In this document: one piece after another, positions 1 to 11,700 of the stretch | Position numbering within the stretch: the stretch's first letter is position 1 | Layout of the letters: the number at the start of each line of letters is the position of its first letter | NCBI GenBank assembly: GCA_037127255.1 | Contig: JBANSL010000012.1 | Location: 32,107,115-32,171,114, forward strand | DNA: 64,000 nt | Origin: Persicaria tinctoria | Lineage: Eukaryota; Streptophyta; Magnoliopsida; Caryophyllales; Polygonaceae | Reading direction: 5' to 3' | Program-made: the position numbers and the translations under genes | Notes under the pieces: generated by a model | What the model saw: only the letters and a program-made list of their open reading frames with translations | What the model was told of the DNA's origin: nothing | Databases searched by the model: none

Positions 1-2949
1 GTGTTTGTGATGATGTGCCTATGTGCTTAAGTGTACTGACCTGCTAGTAAATCGGTTATGGGTTATATATGTGGTGGTGTATTCTTCTTGGGAATGAGTC
101 GAGTATTTTCCTTGGTGAGACGGATCGGGAATCGCAGGTAGATTGAGGTCTTCGAGTGGTCATTGGTTATGCAAGATGGGATGCATGAAGGATGTGTTAG
201 CTTGGGTAGAGTCGAGTGAGTTATGGCTTGTAAGAGATAGTGTTCAGTGAGTATATTTGAGCTTCCAGGTAGGTCTTAGGTGAAGAGTGGAGTTAGCATG
301 GTGAGATTTCGAGGAAGAGGTCCTAGCTAGAAGTGTCGGTAGGTAGTGGGTGCAAGTATAGGTGGTTAGTGTAGTTCTAGAGGTGGATGAGTGAGCTAAG
401 AATGGATCGGAGGGATTCTCAAAGGGAAGTGTTATTAGACGGATTGGTGAGCTAAGGAAGGTGTCTAGATAGTCTAGGAGCGGATCGTGGGCGGCATCGA
501 GGATGATTGGTTGAGGAATCGCTAAGAAAGAGTAGTAGCAGGCTGTACTTGGGATGAGTGCTTGGGGTTGCTTAAATAGGGTTAGTGATGCTTAGAGGAA
601 TCCTGAGGGAAGGATTTCTAGATGCTTTGTTGGAGGATTTTAGTATAGGAAAAGAATCGAGGTTGATGTGTGGAGATTGTTTTGGGCTATTGAGGTATTT
701 GGGGATGTGAGATGATTGTTCGAGAGAAGGCTGGTAGTTAGGCAAGGATGTCGTTGAGATTATAGTAAGACTGTGGGCTTGAGATTGAGATAGGGAGATC
801 TTGAGCATGGATTTTGGTACTACTGTACTAGGCAAGGCAGAATGCATTGAGAACGTTAGGGGAATTGGTTTTAGAAGGTTTGGCGAAGTTGCGGTACTTG
901 AGAAATCCGGATGAGGATGATTTAGGGATTTACGTGAATGATGATCGGTAAAAGAGGGCGTTGGACGGTAATGTCTCATGGTTAAGGAGTAAGAGCTTGA
1001 GGCAATTTATGAATATGAAGAGATGAGGAACTAGAATAGAACAAATTGTGGATTTCGAATGGTTAAGGTTTAGTAAGATTTGGAATGAGGAAATTTGGGA
1101 ATATGCTGAGACGGGGATCTAGAATAGGTCGGTCGAGGAATCGTGGATGTTCAGGTTTCATGAGAATTGAAATGGGACAAGTAGGTGGAAGTTGTGATTG
1201 GTCATTGAGGATAGGCGCGGGTGATGAGGAACTCGGTGATACGTGGTTATGAGTTAGCACTAGACAATTTTCTGCGTTAGAGTTGTTGAGAGTAGGCGGT
1301 TGAGTGGATTCTAGCAAGGTAGGATACTTGTGTTGGTGACGTCGAGAATAAGGATGGGAGTGTCAGGTGTGAGATGGTCGGTATGAGTTGGGTTCTTAGA
1401 GGTGGATGGCTAGTGAGAGTGATTAGTGGTACAGTAAGTGTGATCAGGTTAGCAGGAGGTTTCGAGATGTCTCTTTGGGAGATAATGGTCAGGCAGATAG
1501 GAAGAGTAAGCAAGATTGTTAAGGAGCACTGAGGTCGATCGGGAGAGCAGTTTAGTCGAGGACTTGAGAGTTCTCTTGGAAGGTGAAGATGAGACTTGTA
1601 GAGGACCTCCAGGATGAGGGTATGCTTTATAGAGAGTCTTGGTAATCGATCGAGTTTTAGGCTTGTCGGAATAAGGGTCTTTTAAGAGAATTTTGCGATT
1701 GGGAACTCCATGAGATGGTTTAGATGGTCGAGTGAGAGGTAGGACGTGAGATTGGAGTGTTAAGATAGATTGATCCTTAGATGGCTTAATGGCATATGAG
1801 TCGGGATGCAATGGTATTTAGAAATAGTATCGCATTTGAGTTGGTAGACCCGATGAGGTTGATTTTGATGTGAGAGCTAAGGAGCGGTGGTCGTGTCTTG
1901 TTATGATTGATATTTATAAGCAGATGCTCTTGAGGATGTGATCTAGTGTATGCTTTATTTGGGACCGAGTGTTGTGCGAGTTCTATGCGATAGGCGATGT
2001 TGATTTTCCTTATGAATTGCCATAACTAATAGTGAGTTGTTAGTACTAACATAGCTATCCCCTGAACTTGATGAAAGGATAGTGTACGGAAGTACTTGTT
2101 TGCCTCTAATGCGTTGACGCTTGGTGGTTAGCATGAGTATGATGTGCTTATCTGATTGATATGACGTGATTATCTTATTGATATGATGTGCAACCTCTAT
2201 GATGTGATATAAGGACCCTACTATGAATGATACTATGCTAGATATGTTATATTATGTAACTATCCTTGACATGATTATGATATATTCATAAACGTGTGAT
2301 ATGATTTCTATATTGAGCGATTACTATGATATACAATGCCTTGAATTGGAATTGCTAGGATGCTTACAACCGAATTGATGAACTTTGATTCTGACTTGGA
2401 ACCTAGGAAGAAAATTGGGAATAGCCTTAGAGGTGGATGATTCCACCTCCTGAAATTTGAAGCTTGCTTGACTAACATCGAGTTAAGGGATTTTGAATGA
2501 TGTCAAAAAGAAACTAACTTGGATTTTGGGAAATTGAATGCGATTGAGAATTTCAATGATTTTGAGACCAAACCTTTTCGAACTGAGACCCCCTTGAAAT
2601 TTTCTATCCGAGCTTGCATTATGACGCCCCACAAAGTGGATACAAGCATTTTATAGGGACCCTTATAGACTGCTTGCTAAGACCTAGTGAAGATGTCGTA
2701 GTGCTTTTTGAGTTATGATATGACCAAGAAGTCGGGGTGAGGATGTGGTAGGGGCCCATATCACGTTCTCGCTACGACCCATCGGGGATATTATGATCAT
2801 GACGATGATACTGTGAGGTCTCATGGGGGCACTTATGAGGTACTTACGGGATCGATGACGTGATCCTTGGACTCACCAATTTCAACTTCATCCCCTACTT
2901 TAGAATGATTTTAGTCTCGGGGACGAGACTTGTTTTTAGAGGTGGATGA
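1..2949 (+). mobile_element. Decayed internal 3' region of a gypsy-like LTR retrotransposon
   Basis: This stretch lies directly upstream of a long LTR (2950-6142) and ends in a purine-rich tract (AGAGGTGGATGA) touching the LTR's TG, which is the position expected for the polypurine tract priming plus-strand synthesis. No frame on either strand shows a recognisable gag, protease, RT, RNase H or integrase motif. The open frames on the minus strand between about 570 and 1810 are low-complexity and look like chance openings. Internal sequence of the same element as the LTR is therefore an inference from position. Copies of the polypurine-like motif recur near 376, 1395 and 2427. The 5' end of the element lies outside the window. 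An alternative is unrelated intergenic DNA next to a solo LTR, but the polypurine tract argues against that. Confidence 0.45.
2935..2949 (+). other. Polypurine tract of the gypsy-like element
   Basis: The tract TTAGAGGTGGATGA ends exactly where the LTR begins (TGTAAAGG at 2950). In LTR retrotransposons such a purine-rich tract resists RNase H and primes second-strand DNA synthesis, so it sets the orientation (plus) and the upstream border of this LTR. Confidence 0.6.
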
Positions 2950-5900
2950 TGTAAAGGCTCGGATTTTTTTTTAGAATATTAATTATCGGAAAAAGAAAAT
3001 CAAAATGAATTTAAAATAAATTCCGGCCCAATTTTTCGATTTAAATATCAATTCCGTCTTTCATTTCGGGTTTTGAACGACCAATCAGCGGAAATTTAAG
3101 TTCCCGACCCGAGACCTCAATTCCGTCATATTTCAAATCCTTATCCATCCAACCCATCTCTTCCCCTTTTGGTAAAATCTTATCTCTTCTAGTTCCATTC
3201 CTCTCCTTCTTACTCCACTTCTTTTGGAAGAAAAAAAAAAACCAACAATTCATCTCTTTAAAAATAAAAATAAAAAATCAGACACTTTGACTCACTTTTT
3301 CACCCTCACAAAGACAAAAGCCAAACAAATCTCCTCCCTCTCCTTGTCTGGACGCCTGCAGCCCTCTCCTCACCTTCTGTCTTCAAAGCAGTAGTCCTGC
3401 CTCATTTTATTTTGAATCCAGAGCCATCAGTCCCCCCCACACAAACAACTCCTCTCTCCTTCTCTCATTTCGGTTTCCGGCAGGCCCAAGCGCCTCAACC
3501 ACCATCACCACCACACTTCATCACCAATCTCCACACCCACACCTCTTCGCCGCCACCAACTCACCTCCCTAGCCGTCGTCGCTGACCACCACCGAGGCCG
3601 CAACCTCCAATTCCTCTCTGATTTTGTCGAGAGCAGCAGTAGCCTCGCACCCCTCATGCTTCCTTCTTCCTCCATGAGCCAGCAGCAGCGGCACCTTCCC
3701 CGACTCTCTTGACGACCACGAGCTACCCAGAATCAGTCCGAGCCGCCAGAAGAGCGGTCGAAGCCAGCAGCGCAGCCCCCGGCACTCCCACCTCTGTTTT
3801 GCGGGTTCAAGGTCGGTAAGAGCCATTCTCGCTCCTTTCTCTTCCTTCCACCTTCAATTAGCATAAAGGCGAGACCTTAATCCCCTCCTACTCCCCCTAG
3901 GACATCTCCGGCGCAACTCCGGCCCGACGAGCATTCCGAGGCGATGTCGATCGATTTTTCCGGGCTCGAGTAACCCCTCGGTGAGTACCTCATTCTCCTC
4001 CCTTCCTTGTCAATCTCTGTGCCTTGGTGTCGGGGAGGTGATCGGAGTTCGAATCCACCTCCGGCGAGTAGCTCCCCTCCCTTTCCCTTCCTCCATTTTC
4101 GAGCGGCTGTTTTGAACGGAGAAGATGAACAGTACAACCTGGGTTCGGTTTTGTTTTGTTTTAAAAAGAATGGGTTCGGTTCGATTTGTTTTATAAAATA
4201 AAAACCGGTTCAATTTAGTTTAAAAACAAAATCAGATTTTGTGAGGGAGGGAGTCCGGATTTGTCTTAAGGGAAATGGGCCTATTTATAATTTGGGCCTA
4301 ATTTATTAAGGGTATTTGGTTTGGGGTTTTAAGAAAAGGAGAGGCTCGATTTTTGGTTTTACAAAATAAAAGGGTGGTTTTGGTAATTTAAAATGAAAGT
4401 GGGGTCGGTTTTAGTGATTTTAAAAAGGCTGATTTTATTAAATAAAAATAGTTGGGATTTTTTAAGGGATTTAGAAATATTTATGAAAGTGTTTAATAAA
4501 AGGGTATTTAAAATATTATATAATATTATGTAAGATTTAAAATAATAAAATATTATTATTGAGATTTAAAGGTATTATATCATGGTTATTTAAAAATATG
4601 ATATTATGATACTTGGATTTTAGAAAAGGAAATTTGGCGAATATATTCCTAAGGTTGGAAATTCTAACTATTTGACTCGGATTTTGAAACGGTTTTCGGG
4701 ACTAACTCGGGAATTATGTGCTCGATGACTAACTAGCATGATTGATGTGAATGATTGTCTAATATCACGATTTGTGTGGACCGATAGCATGAATGAATGA
4801 CTAACGACATGATGAGACATTAGAACTTCGTATCATTTGACTTATGCCTTATGAGCTATGATTAATATGATGAACTTTGAAGATATATGATCATGCGGAT
4901 ATATAAGTATTATTGCGAATATAAGAATGTGGAGGAACGGAATGATGATAATGATGTGGTCTTATGGAATGTGGCATCATGATGAGTGGTTGAACTTGAT
5001 GTGATGATGATTGCGATATGATTGTTATTCTCGTTGAATGATGTGTGCTTGAATGCTTGTATGATTAGACGTAGACTTATATGTGTTCTGATATGTATTT
5101 AGGTTATACTTGTGACTATGATTTATGTGTGCTGGACCCTTTATTCTGCTGTTCTGCAAAGCCAGGTAAGTCTCTTCGGAGCTTACTCAGATTGAATAGA
5201 GCTATTCCCTGCTTTAGGTGCATGATATACTAGGTGCTTGCATTCATGATCAGCATGCCATGTAGTACCATGTTAGGTTGCATCGATCGTTGAGCATTCT
5301 ATTTCTTTGTGTGTATGTAAACAGAACGGCCGTTATCTGTGATAGTCCTAGAGTCTTTGCTAGGGTCATAGGGTAGCCCAGCCTCATCGGGTACCCTGAG
5401 TCAATCGAGTACTTCCTTATATTATGATATGCCTGCGGGCTTTATTGTGGAGCGGGTTAGGCATGCGTGCCGCCCTATTATGAATGAATGCATTCACGAG
5501 CTGGCCAGTCTCCGCCTGTCGGAAGGGGTGGAGGTAGGAGAGGGATATGCCATTTGGCATTGTCTTGGGCCCTTTACAGTATTTCTGCACATTATTATGA
5601 ACTAGGAGCATGCTAGTGTGTTTGAATTTCGTACTGCATTAGAGCATCTTTATTAGGTATAGCGTATATGTGTGCTTATGGTTGGGATGCAGAGTTAAGT
5701 GGGCATCGATCTGATCCCGCCCCAAATCAATTTTTTTAGGAATTATTTATGTTCATCCTATCGGTGCTGTTTGCTTATTGCGCGAGTCATTTTGTCGGTG
5801 GAGAGTGAGCGCTGGAGTTATAGACTTCACCAGACTCTGATTATATTGTTTTGGATTTATACTTTTGACTCCGTTTTGACCCGGCTCCGCCGTGGCACCC

Positions 5901-6142
5901 CTTTGTATTATGCTTTACTCCCGCTATTGTGTGACCTTTGGTTTTCCACGCTTAGACTTATGACAGGTACAGGGGACTTCCCCGGGGATTCCAACGATCC
6001 CTTCGAATTTTGGGTATGAAATCCCACTTGAAACGTTAGAGTAGAATTTCAAACCTTCAACCTGTACTCGGGGCGCAAGATCCTAACGAGGGGTTTCATC
6101 CCTCGAAACGTAACTCGGGAATCATAATCCCGGGCCGTTACA
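2950..6142 (+). mobile_element. Long terminal repeat (about 3.2 kb) of a gypsy-like retrotransposon
   Basis: The segment begins TGTAAAGGCTCGG and ends CCGGGCCGTTACA, giving the TG...CA ends and short inverted terminal repeats of an LTR. A related copy in opposite orientation starts at 61012 with TGTAACGGCCCGGG and shares long recognisable stretches, for example the block near 5440-5560 with the block near 61625-61735, and the last 130 bases. The unusually long LTR and its TGTAA(C/A)GG(C)CCGG ends resemble plant gypsy LTRs of the chromovirus/Tekay kind; that assignment is from memory of terminal motifs only. The LTR contains a C-rich, gene-like stretch (3300-4000) and AT-rich segments. Small open frames inside it do not resemble proteins and are not annotated. 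The bases after it (TTGTC) would be the target duplication, but the other flank is outside the window. Confidence 0.75.
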
Positions 6143-6159
6143 TTGTCCACCAAAGGTGA

Positions 6160-7080
6160 AATTTTTTTTACGAAAAAACATTCTAAATGTCACTCCTACC
6201 AAAGAGATACTTCGAGACAAAAGAATTAATGTACCAATGTAATGTTCTCTATGAACCACTCCTAGGAAGATGCAGTACACTTATTCAGAGAATGCTAGAC
6301 TATAGTCACAATTATACGAAAAATGGATCAACAGATTGAAAACATAGCTCAGGATATAAACAAAAATAGCAGAACCTATTAAGACATTATTGTAGACGTA
6401 TTTGCAAAATTAAGTCAAGAACAAAGATCAATCCTTACTTTCTCCCTTTGTGGCATCTGTTATTTGAGGAATAAAATTCTCTTCAATGACCACATATATC
6501 TTGGGTCGGAAGAATGGATAAACAACATTAGGCAATAAAGGAAAAGTTAGAAGAAGGCACAAACTAAAGATCTAAATGAGTAAGACATAAACCAAGAACC
6601 GAGCAACAATTGGAACAAACCACGCCAACCAAAAATTATAAAATGGAAAAAAACCACGTGAAGGATTCATGAAACTGAACTTCGACGGTGTAAGGACCGC
6701 CAATGGAAATGTTGCTTGGGGGTTCGTTATTCGCGACGACCATGGCAGAATTCTAAAGTGTGGGATGTAGAGTTGCGGTAAGTCCTCGGGTTTACAAGCG
6801 GAGACTTTGGGTCTGCTTCATGGATTGCAGGAAGGTCATCGGCTAGGGATCACTCATCTTGAGGTGGAGGGGGACTGCCTAATGACTATTAACGTTGTCA
6901 AGGGGGTGTAGAGCTGCCCTTGGGAGATTAAGATGGCAGTGTTGGACACGCTTGCCATTAGTCACTCCTTTGTTAGTTTGTCGTACTCTGATCGGCTTCT
7001 CACTTTGGGATCTGATGCTATAGTCGACGAGCTCATCCGAAAGGACGCATTTGGATGGTGGCTCAACCGCATTTGATCTG
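6160..7080 (+). pseudogene. LINE 3' fragment (RNase H-like region), decayed
   Basis: Broken plus-strand frames match the 3' part of the large LINE in this window. Around 6428-6540 the translation reads SILTFSLCGICYLRNKILF, parallel to SIIAFALWGIWSLTNRITF at about 27375. Around 6668-6760 it reads MKLNFDGVRTANGNVAWGF, parallel to the VKLNFDGARTGSDRAASGF stretch at about 27609. This is the plant-LINE RNase H-like (RVT_3) domain. Stops and frameshifts interrupt it and there is no RT part, so it is a truncated dead copy. It starts just after the LTR, suggesting that the LTR element inserted into or beside it. The 3' limit is uncertain; matching motifs end around 7020-7080. Confidence 0.7.
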
Positions 7081-8260
7081 ACGCTATAGCCACAGTGGCG
7101 GCGAGTAGGAGGGGGAGGAGGAGGCGACGACAATGGTTGAGGTTGAGTTGACAGGGCATTAAGGATTGTACGGATAGGAGTTTGTATCTCGTGTTGTGTA
7201 TTATGGGGAAGAAACTTCTGCATAACCTTTTTTTTTTTGGATTTAGGGATCGAATTGCATAAACTTCGGTTTGCTAATTGAAAAACGGATGTGTGTATCA
7301 AATTATGCATCTGCTCGCACACACAATTCGGTCTTTGGTTTGCCAATTGAAAATTCGACGAGGTTAGCCTATGCATTTTCGGGATTTCGGTATAAAATTT
7401 GATCTTTATCTTCTCTCGAGCCAAACTGTAATTACTTTTGAATAACGAAAAGAGTTAAAGTGCAATATTTCGCCATCCATCTTGTCAATAAATGAAGAAC
7501 ATCTTGCCAATAGACTTTCTTGTAGAATATGGATGCTCTAATAGAATTTATTGTGATACAAACAAATATAATCAAAGGAAAAAAAAAATATATGTTAAAA
7601 ATAATACTAGTACAATCCCCGTGTTTTTATAAATAAAATATCAATAATATAAAAAATATTACTATAAAATAAAAAAATGTACAAAAAAATACTATAAAAT
7701 TAAGGTGGATTTTTGATTAAGACAATATATAGATAGATTGATTAGCAAATGGATTACAAATAAAAGAAAAAAATATATGATTGGCTTAAAGAGATAAAAA
7801 GAAAAATAATAATAAAAGAAACTATTGTGATTTTTTTTCTTTACATAGGTCAAAAATGGTTGGCTTTGCCTGGCAAAGCTCTACCTTGATCACATACTAT
7901 GATCTTCTCGATTTGCATGGTAACACTCATTACTGCGTTCTCTCAACTTGCTTAGAACTGGACTTAGCATTCTTAAGCATGAGAACAAAACAGACAGCAA
8001 TAGCTTTCTTCCTTACCCGTTCACAACTCATTGAAATAAGACAAGGAGGGTGTAGACTAGAGTGAGCCTAGAAAGGAGTAGTAAGTTATAGTAATAAAAT
8101 GATAAGTATATGACTCCACAACAGAGAGGAGTGTCCATCCCTAAGAATGATGTTTACAAAACTCTCGAGTCCCCGGTCCCCACATAAGGGAGTGTTCCCA
8201 TATTACAAGAGGTATTAGTACATTATCAAAAGGATGGTCGAGTTGGATTTAATTCAAACA
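7081..8260. other. AT-rich intergenic DNA, no gene seen
   Basis: Homopolymer runs and AT-rich sequence with only short open frames that resemble no known protein. Part of it (7080-7440) is a purine-rich stretch after the LINE fragment. Nothing here supports a gene. The 3' end of the HD-ZIP III transcript probably reaches below 8784 on the minus strand, but no clear polyadenylation boundary could be fixed. Confidence 0.6.
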
Positions 8261-8274
8261 TGTTAGTTTTCTTT

Positions 8275-8382
8275 GTATTGGTAAATAAAGAGCGGTCATT
8301 CCAGAATTCGAGCCGGAGCCGGGAACCTATGAGTACTACCCACAAGTTCTTTCCGATGAGCCATTCTGAAATGGTTAAAACG
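8275..8382 (-). mobile_element. Short tRNA-derived SINE, copy 1, with target-site duplication
   Basis: Read on the minus strand, this 108-bp insert starts with an AACCATTTCAGAATGGC-type head. It carries a polymerase III A-box-like TGGCTCATCGG and a B-box-like GGCTCGAATTC about 45 bases later, followed by a TTTATTTACC-type tail. It is flanked by the perfect 14-bp direct repeat TGTTAGTTTTCTTT at 8261-8274 and 8383-8396, as target-primed insertion would leave. A second copy at 42263-42359 has the same body and its own different flanking duplication, which defines the element borders. The internal promoter boxes are degenerate here, so this copy is probably inactive. Confidence 0.7.
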
Positions 8383-8783
8383 TGTTAGTTTTCTTTATGA
8401 CAGGAAAACCTACATTTGATGGCAAACTCCAACCTAGTGGTGTGGAACAAAGGGGTGGTAAAAAGATCTTTTTCTTCAGGTGAAAACGAAAGGTTTGCCT
8501 TACTCCTTTTTTTTTTAAAAAAAAGACGTATTTCTAACCAAAAAAAAGGTAGAAACTCGCAATTAGCAATCACACTGAAAAGAAAAGAAAAGATGTCATA
8601 AACTAAATTCATTGAAGTTGGACGCTTAACAAATCTGAAACACAAGGATACATACGTGCTTAATCAAACATAAAACTTCATATATTAAGCCAATACAGGA
8701 ACTTAATTCCGCTAATCGAGATATCCATAACCTTAACGATGATGATCTAGGATGACGCAGTTCGTAGGACCGTTTTTGGGGCA

Positions 8784-11700
8784 TTAGACAAAGGACCAGT
8801 TCACGAACATGAACGCAAGGCAGTGGTTGGAATCACTGTCATCCACCACCCTCCACACGACAGCCTGCTCGTACGACACTGGCCTGTTCATGCTCGACGT
8901 ACATATCCCTGCTGGAAGGTACCCAAAACCCTGCAAAACCGAACGAACATAACATCATCTCTAAAACAATACAAACGTTCCCTTGTGGAAGCACAAGCTA
9001 GATGCCCAACACAGCTCGTACCTGCTCCATTATAGCGCCGAATTGGGAGCAAAGTATCTTCCTACCGGCATCATCCAGGATCTTGTCCAGCATGATGTCC
9101 TGGAGCGCCACGAATGTCGTTTCGAGCATATCAAGGCCTGCTTGATTTGCAAACGTGAAGAACGGAGAGGCCTGTACGAGGAGAAAACACATCCAATGGC
9201 GATTCAATCGACGTGCTTATCCAACAAAAGCAGAGACGCGAATATAACGAAACATAGAGAAGTCGATCATTACGCTATTTTTCAATGAGCAGCAGAGTAT
9301 TGGATCTGAGTGCTGCCACAGGCCTTTCAGCAAGGCATCACCTGCTTCGGAATCTGCTGGGAATAGGTCAGTCTTGATATGCATCCTAGGGATATAAGAC
9401 AGTAAAATGTGAGTTAGTCGAAGTTATAATAGCAAGGGCGGGAGTTCAGATGATGACGCATTACATACCTGTAGCTACAATAGATCCAGCGTGATAGATT
9501 AAGAGCCTCGGGGGAGCCGGGAAATGAGTTGGGCCCACCTGATCCGACATGGGGGCTTATTCCAGAGGGGGCTATAGCCATCGCAACCCTTTGAACAGAT
9601 CCCACAATGCTACGAACGTACTGACGGGCCATGACAGCAACAGTGTCGCGCAGGTTGCTCTCAAAGGTGAACTGAAATGCGATTGTCAACACGGACCTCA
9701 GGTTGTAACTGCTTGAGTCAGGTTCACCGGCTGATCGTGTGCCTCCATGTCCGACTTCGAGTGTTGAGGCAAGGTCCAGGGTCCGGGCTGTGCCGGACCC
9801 ATCCTATGATTCCCATAAGACGAGTTACTAACCAATAAACACTTGCAGGGGCCAAAGGGGTTCGAAGCACAAGCACTTGCAAAATCAAATAAACAGCGTA
9901 TAGACAGAATTACTCACCTGTTTAGGGTCCAGTGGAATGACACGGAAACCCGATGGAAGCAGAGGAGCATCATCAGTAAAGGATTCATCTATTGGAGCAA
10001 AGACTATTTGAGCGGAGCCACCAATTGCATTTTCGTCAATTCCGCTACAAAGCTGTCACATTGGGAAAAAAATAATTGAAGTAGCACACAAGATCTAACT
10101 AAACATCAAATGGCAAATTTTATCAGAGTATTCACATAGACGAACCTGTAACAGGAACATGTCTCGTGCAAATGCAAGATCCTCAGGAGTATATGCGTGT
10201 GCTTCAAGTCGGACCACCTCCAAAAACTGGATAACAGGTTGGATGAGGTACTGAAACAGCTGTAACCAAAAACTAACAACAAAAAAAGGCAATTGTGAAA
10301 TAAATTACCTCTTCATGCTCAACAGTATGTGCTAGAGGCAAGATGACCTGACTGCTAGAAAAGCCTCCAGGCCTTGAACAGGGGAAAGCATAAGGGCTAC
10401 TCTTCAGACATGCAGCAGAGTAAGAATCAACAGCATGGTCGGCCCATTCGGAACGGTGCTCCCTCAAGAACCGAACAAGGATAGCAGGTGAAACATTCTG
10501 CAGGTTGTTTCAGATTAAAGCCGGGAATTTTATGTTTCCAATGCAGTTAAAAAGCTTAGAAAATTCACCTGCAGCAGCATAGATGCCTTTGCACACAAAA
10601 CTCCACCACAGGACGGGAGTGAATTCGACGTATTGTAATGTGACTCGAGAAACTTGCTCGGGGATGAGTTTATAGCAATAGTAACATCCTCCATGCCATC
10701 GTTAGCCATAACTACCCAGCCATCGTCCATGAAACCATTTATTGCATCATTAAAACCGCTGCATGGAAACCCACAAATTAATGTCACTTGCTGTTGCCCT
10801 CTAAATGAGTGTCGAAATGGACCGCAAAGTCACGAGATCGGATAAAAGGGAAAATTTAGAAAACTAATGGATTGAAAAAAATGCGCAACAATGACATTAC
10901 CGACATAGTCTCTGACTGAACGTTCTCAAGACCGCTGGTTGGCGGCCACCACCATACAGGACTTCACCATTTGCTTCTTGTGCTATTTGTCTGACGTGCC
11001 TCAAGGCCTGCATTCCCGCTTAAAAACTCATATACCATAAAGGCGTAAAGTGATGTAAAAAGCAACAGATTTTGGATTTAAGAATTACAGAAACGGTCAG
11101 CTTCTGCGCCAGAATTTTGGGTGACTCGTACAGTGGGCGTAGAACTTCAGGAACGCTACATGCCTGCACTAAATAGAGGGACGATTTACATACATCGAAG
11201 GTGTAATATTAGACCGCCACAAAAGAATACTTCGTTAGAAAAGGTGGAGATTGTCCATACCTCCAAGTCAACATGATCAACGATGTAAATCCTTGAACCG
11301 CCACCTTCACAAGGCCTGATTAAATAGCCACTAGGAAGAATTTCGGCTCGGACAAAAGCTGCAGCATGGGGTCCAGGTGGACCTCCAATAGCGGACGTCA
11401 GTGATCGCTCACAGATCTGCATTTAACCAATCAAGAAATTACAGTAAATTATCTACCTCAATGCAACTGAATTTGAGAAACAAATAGATAATGTGATATC
11501 AATTACCACAATACTTCCATCTTCCAAGCTGGTGGTGTACCTCAAAGTCCAAAAGTCACGGGCAGATGCCAGAATCGTCGGTGCATAAGTCTGAATTACG
11601 AAAGTTAGTAATTCACATGATAAAGGAAGCCGGGAAAGAAATGCACTCTAAAGATTGATATGAGGGGAAGAGGTGAAACCTGCATGTATATAAGCTCAAT

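Noticed and set aside
572..1811. Proline/serine/threonine-rich frames on the minus strand
   Set aside because: Low-complexity translations with no recognisable motif, lying in decayed retrotransposon sequence; chance openings caused by few stop codons in this composition.
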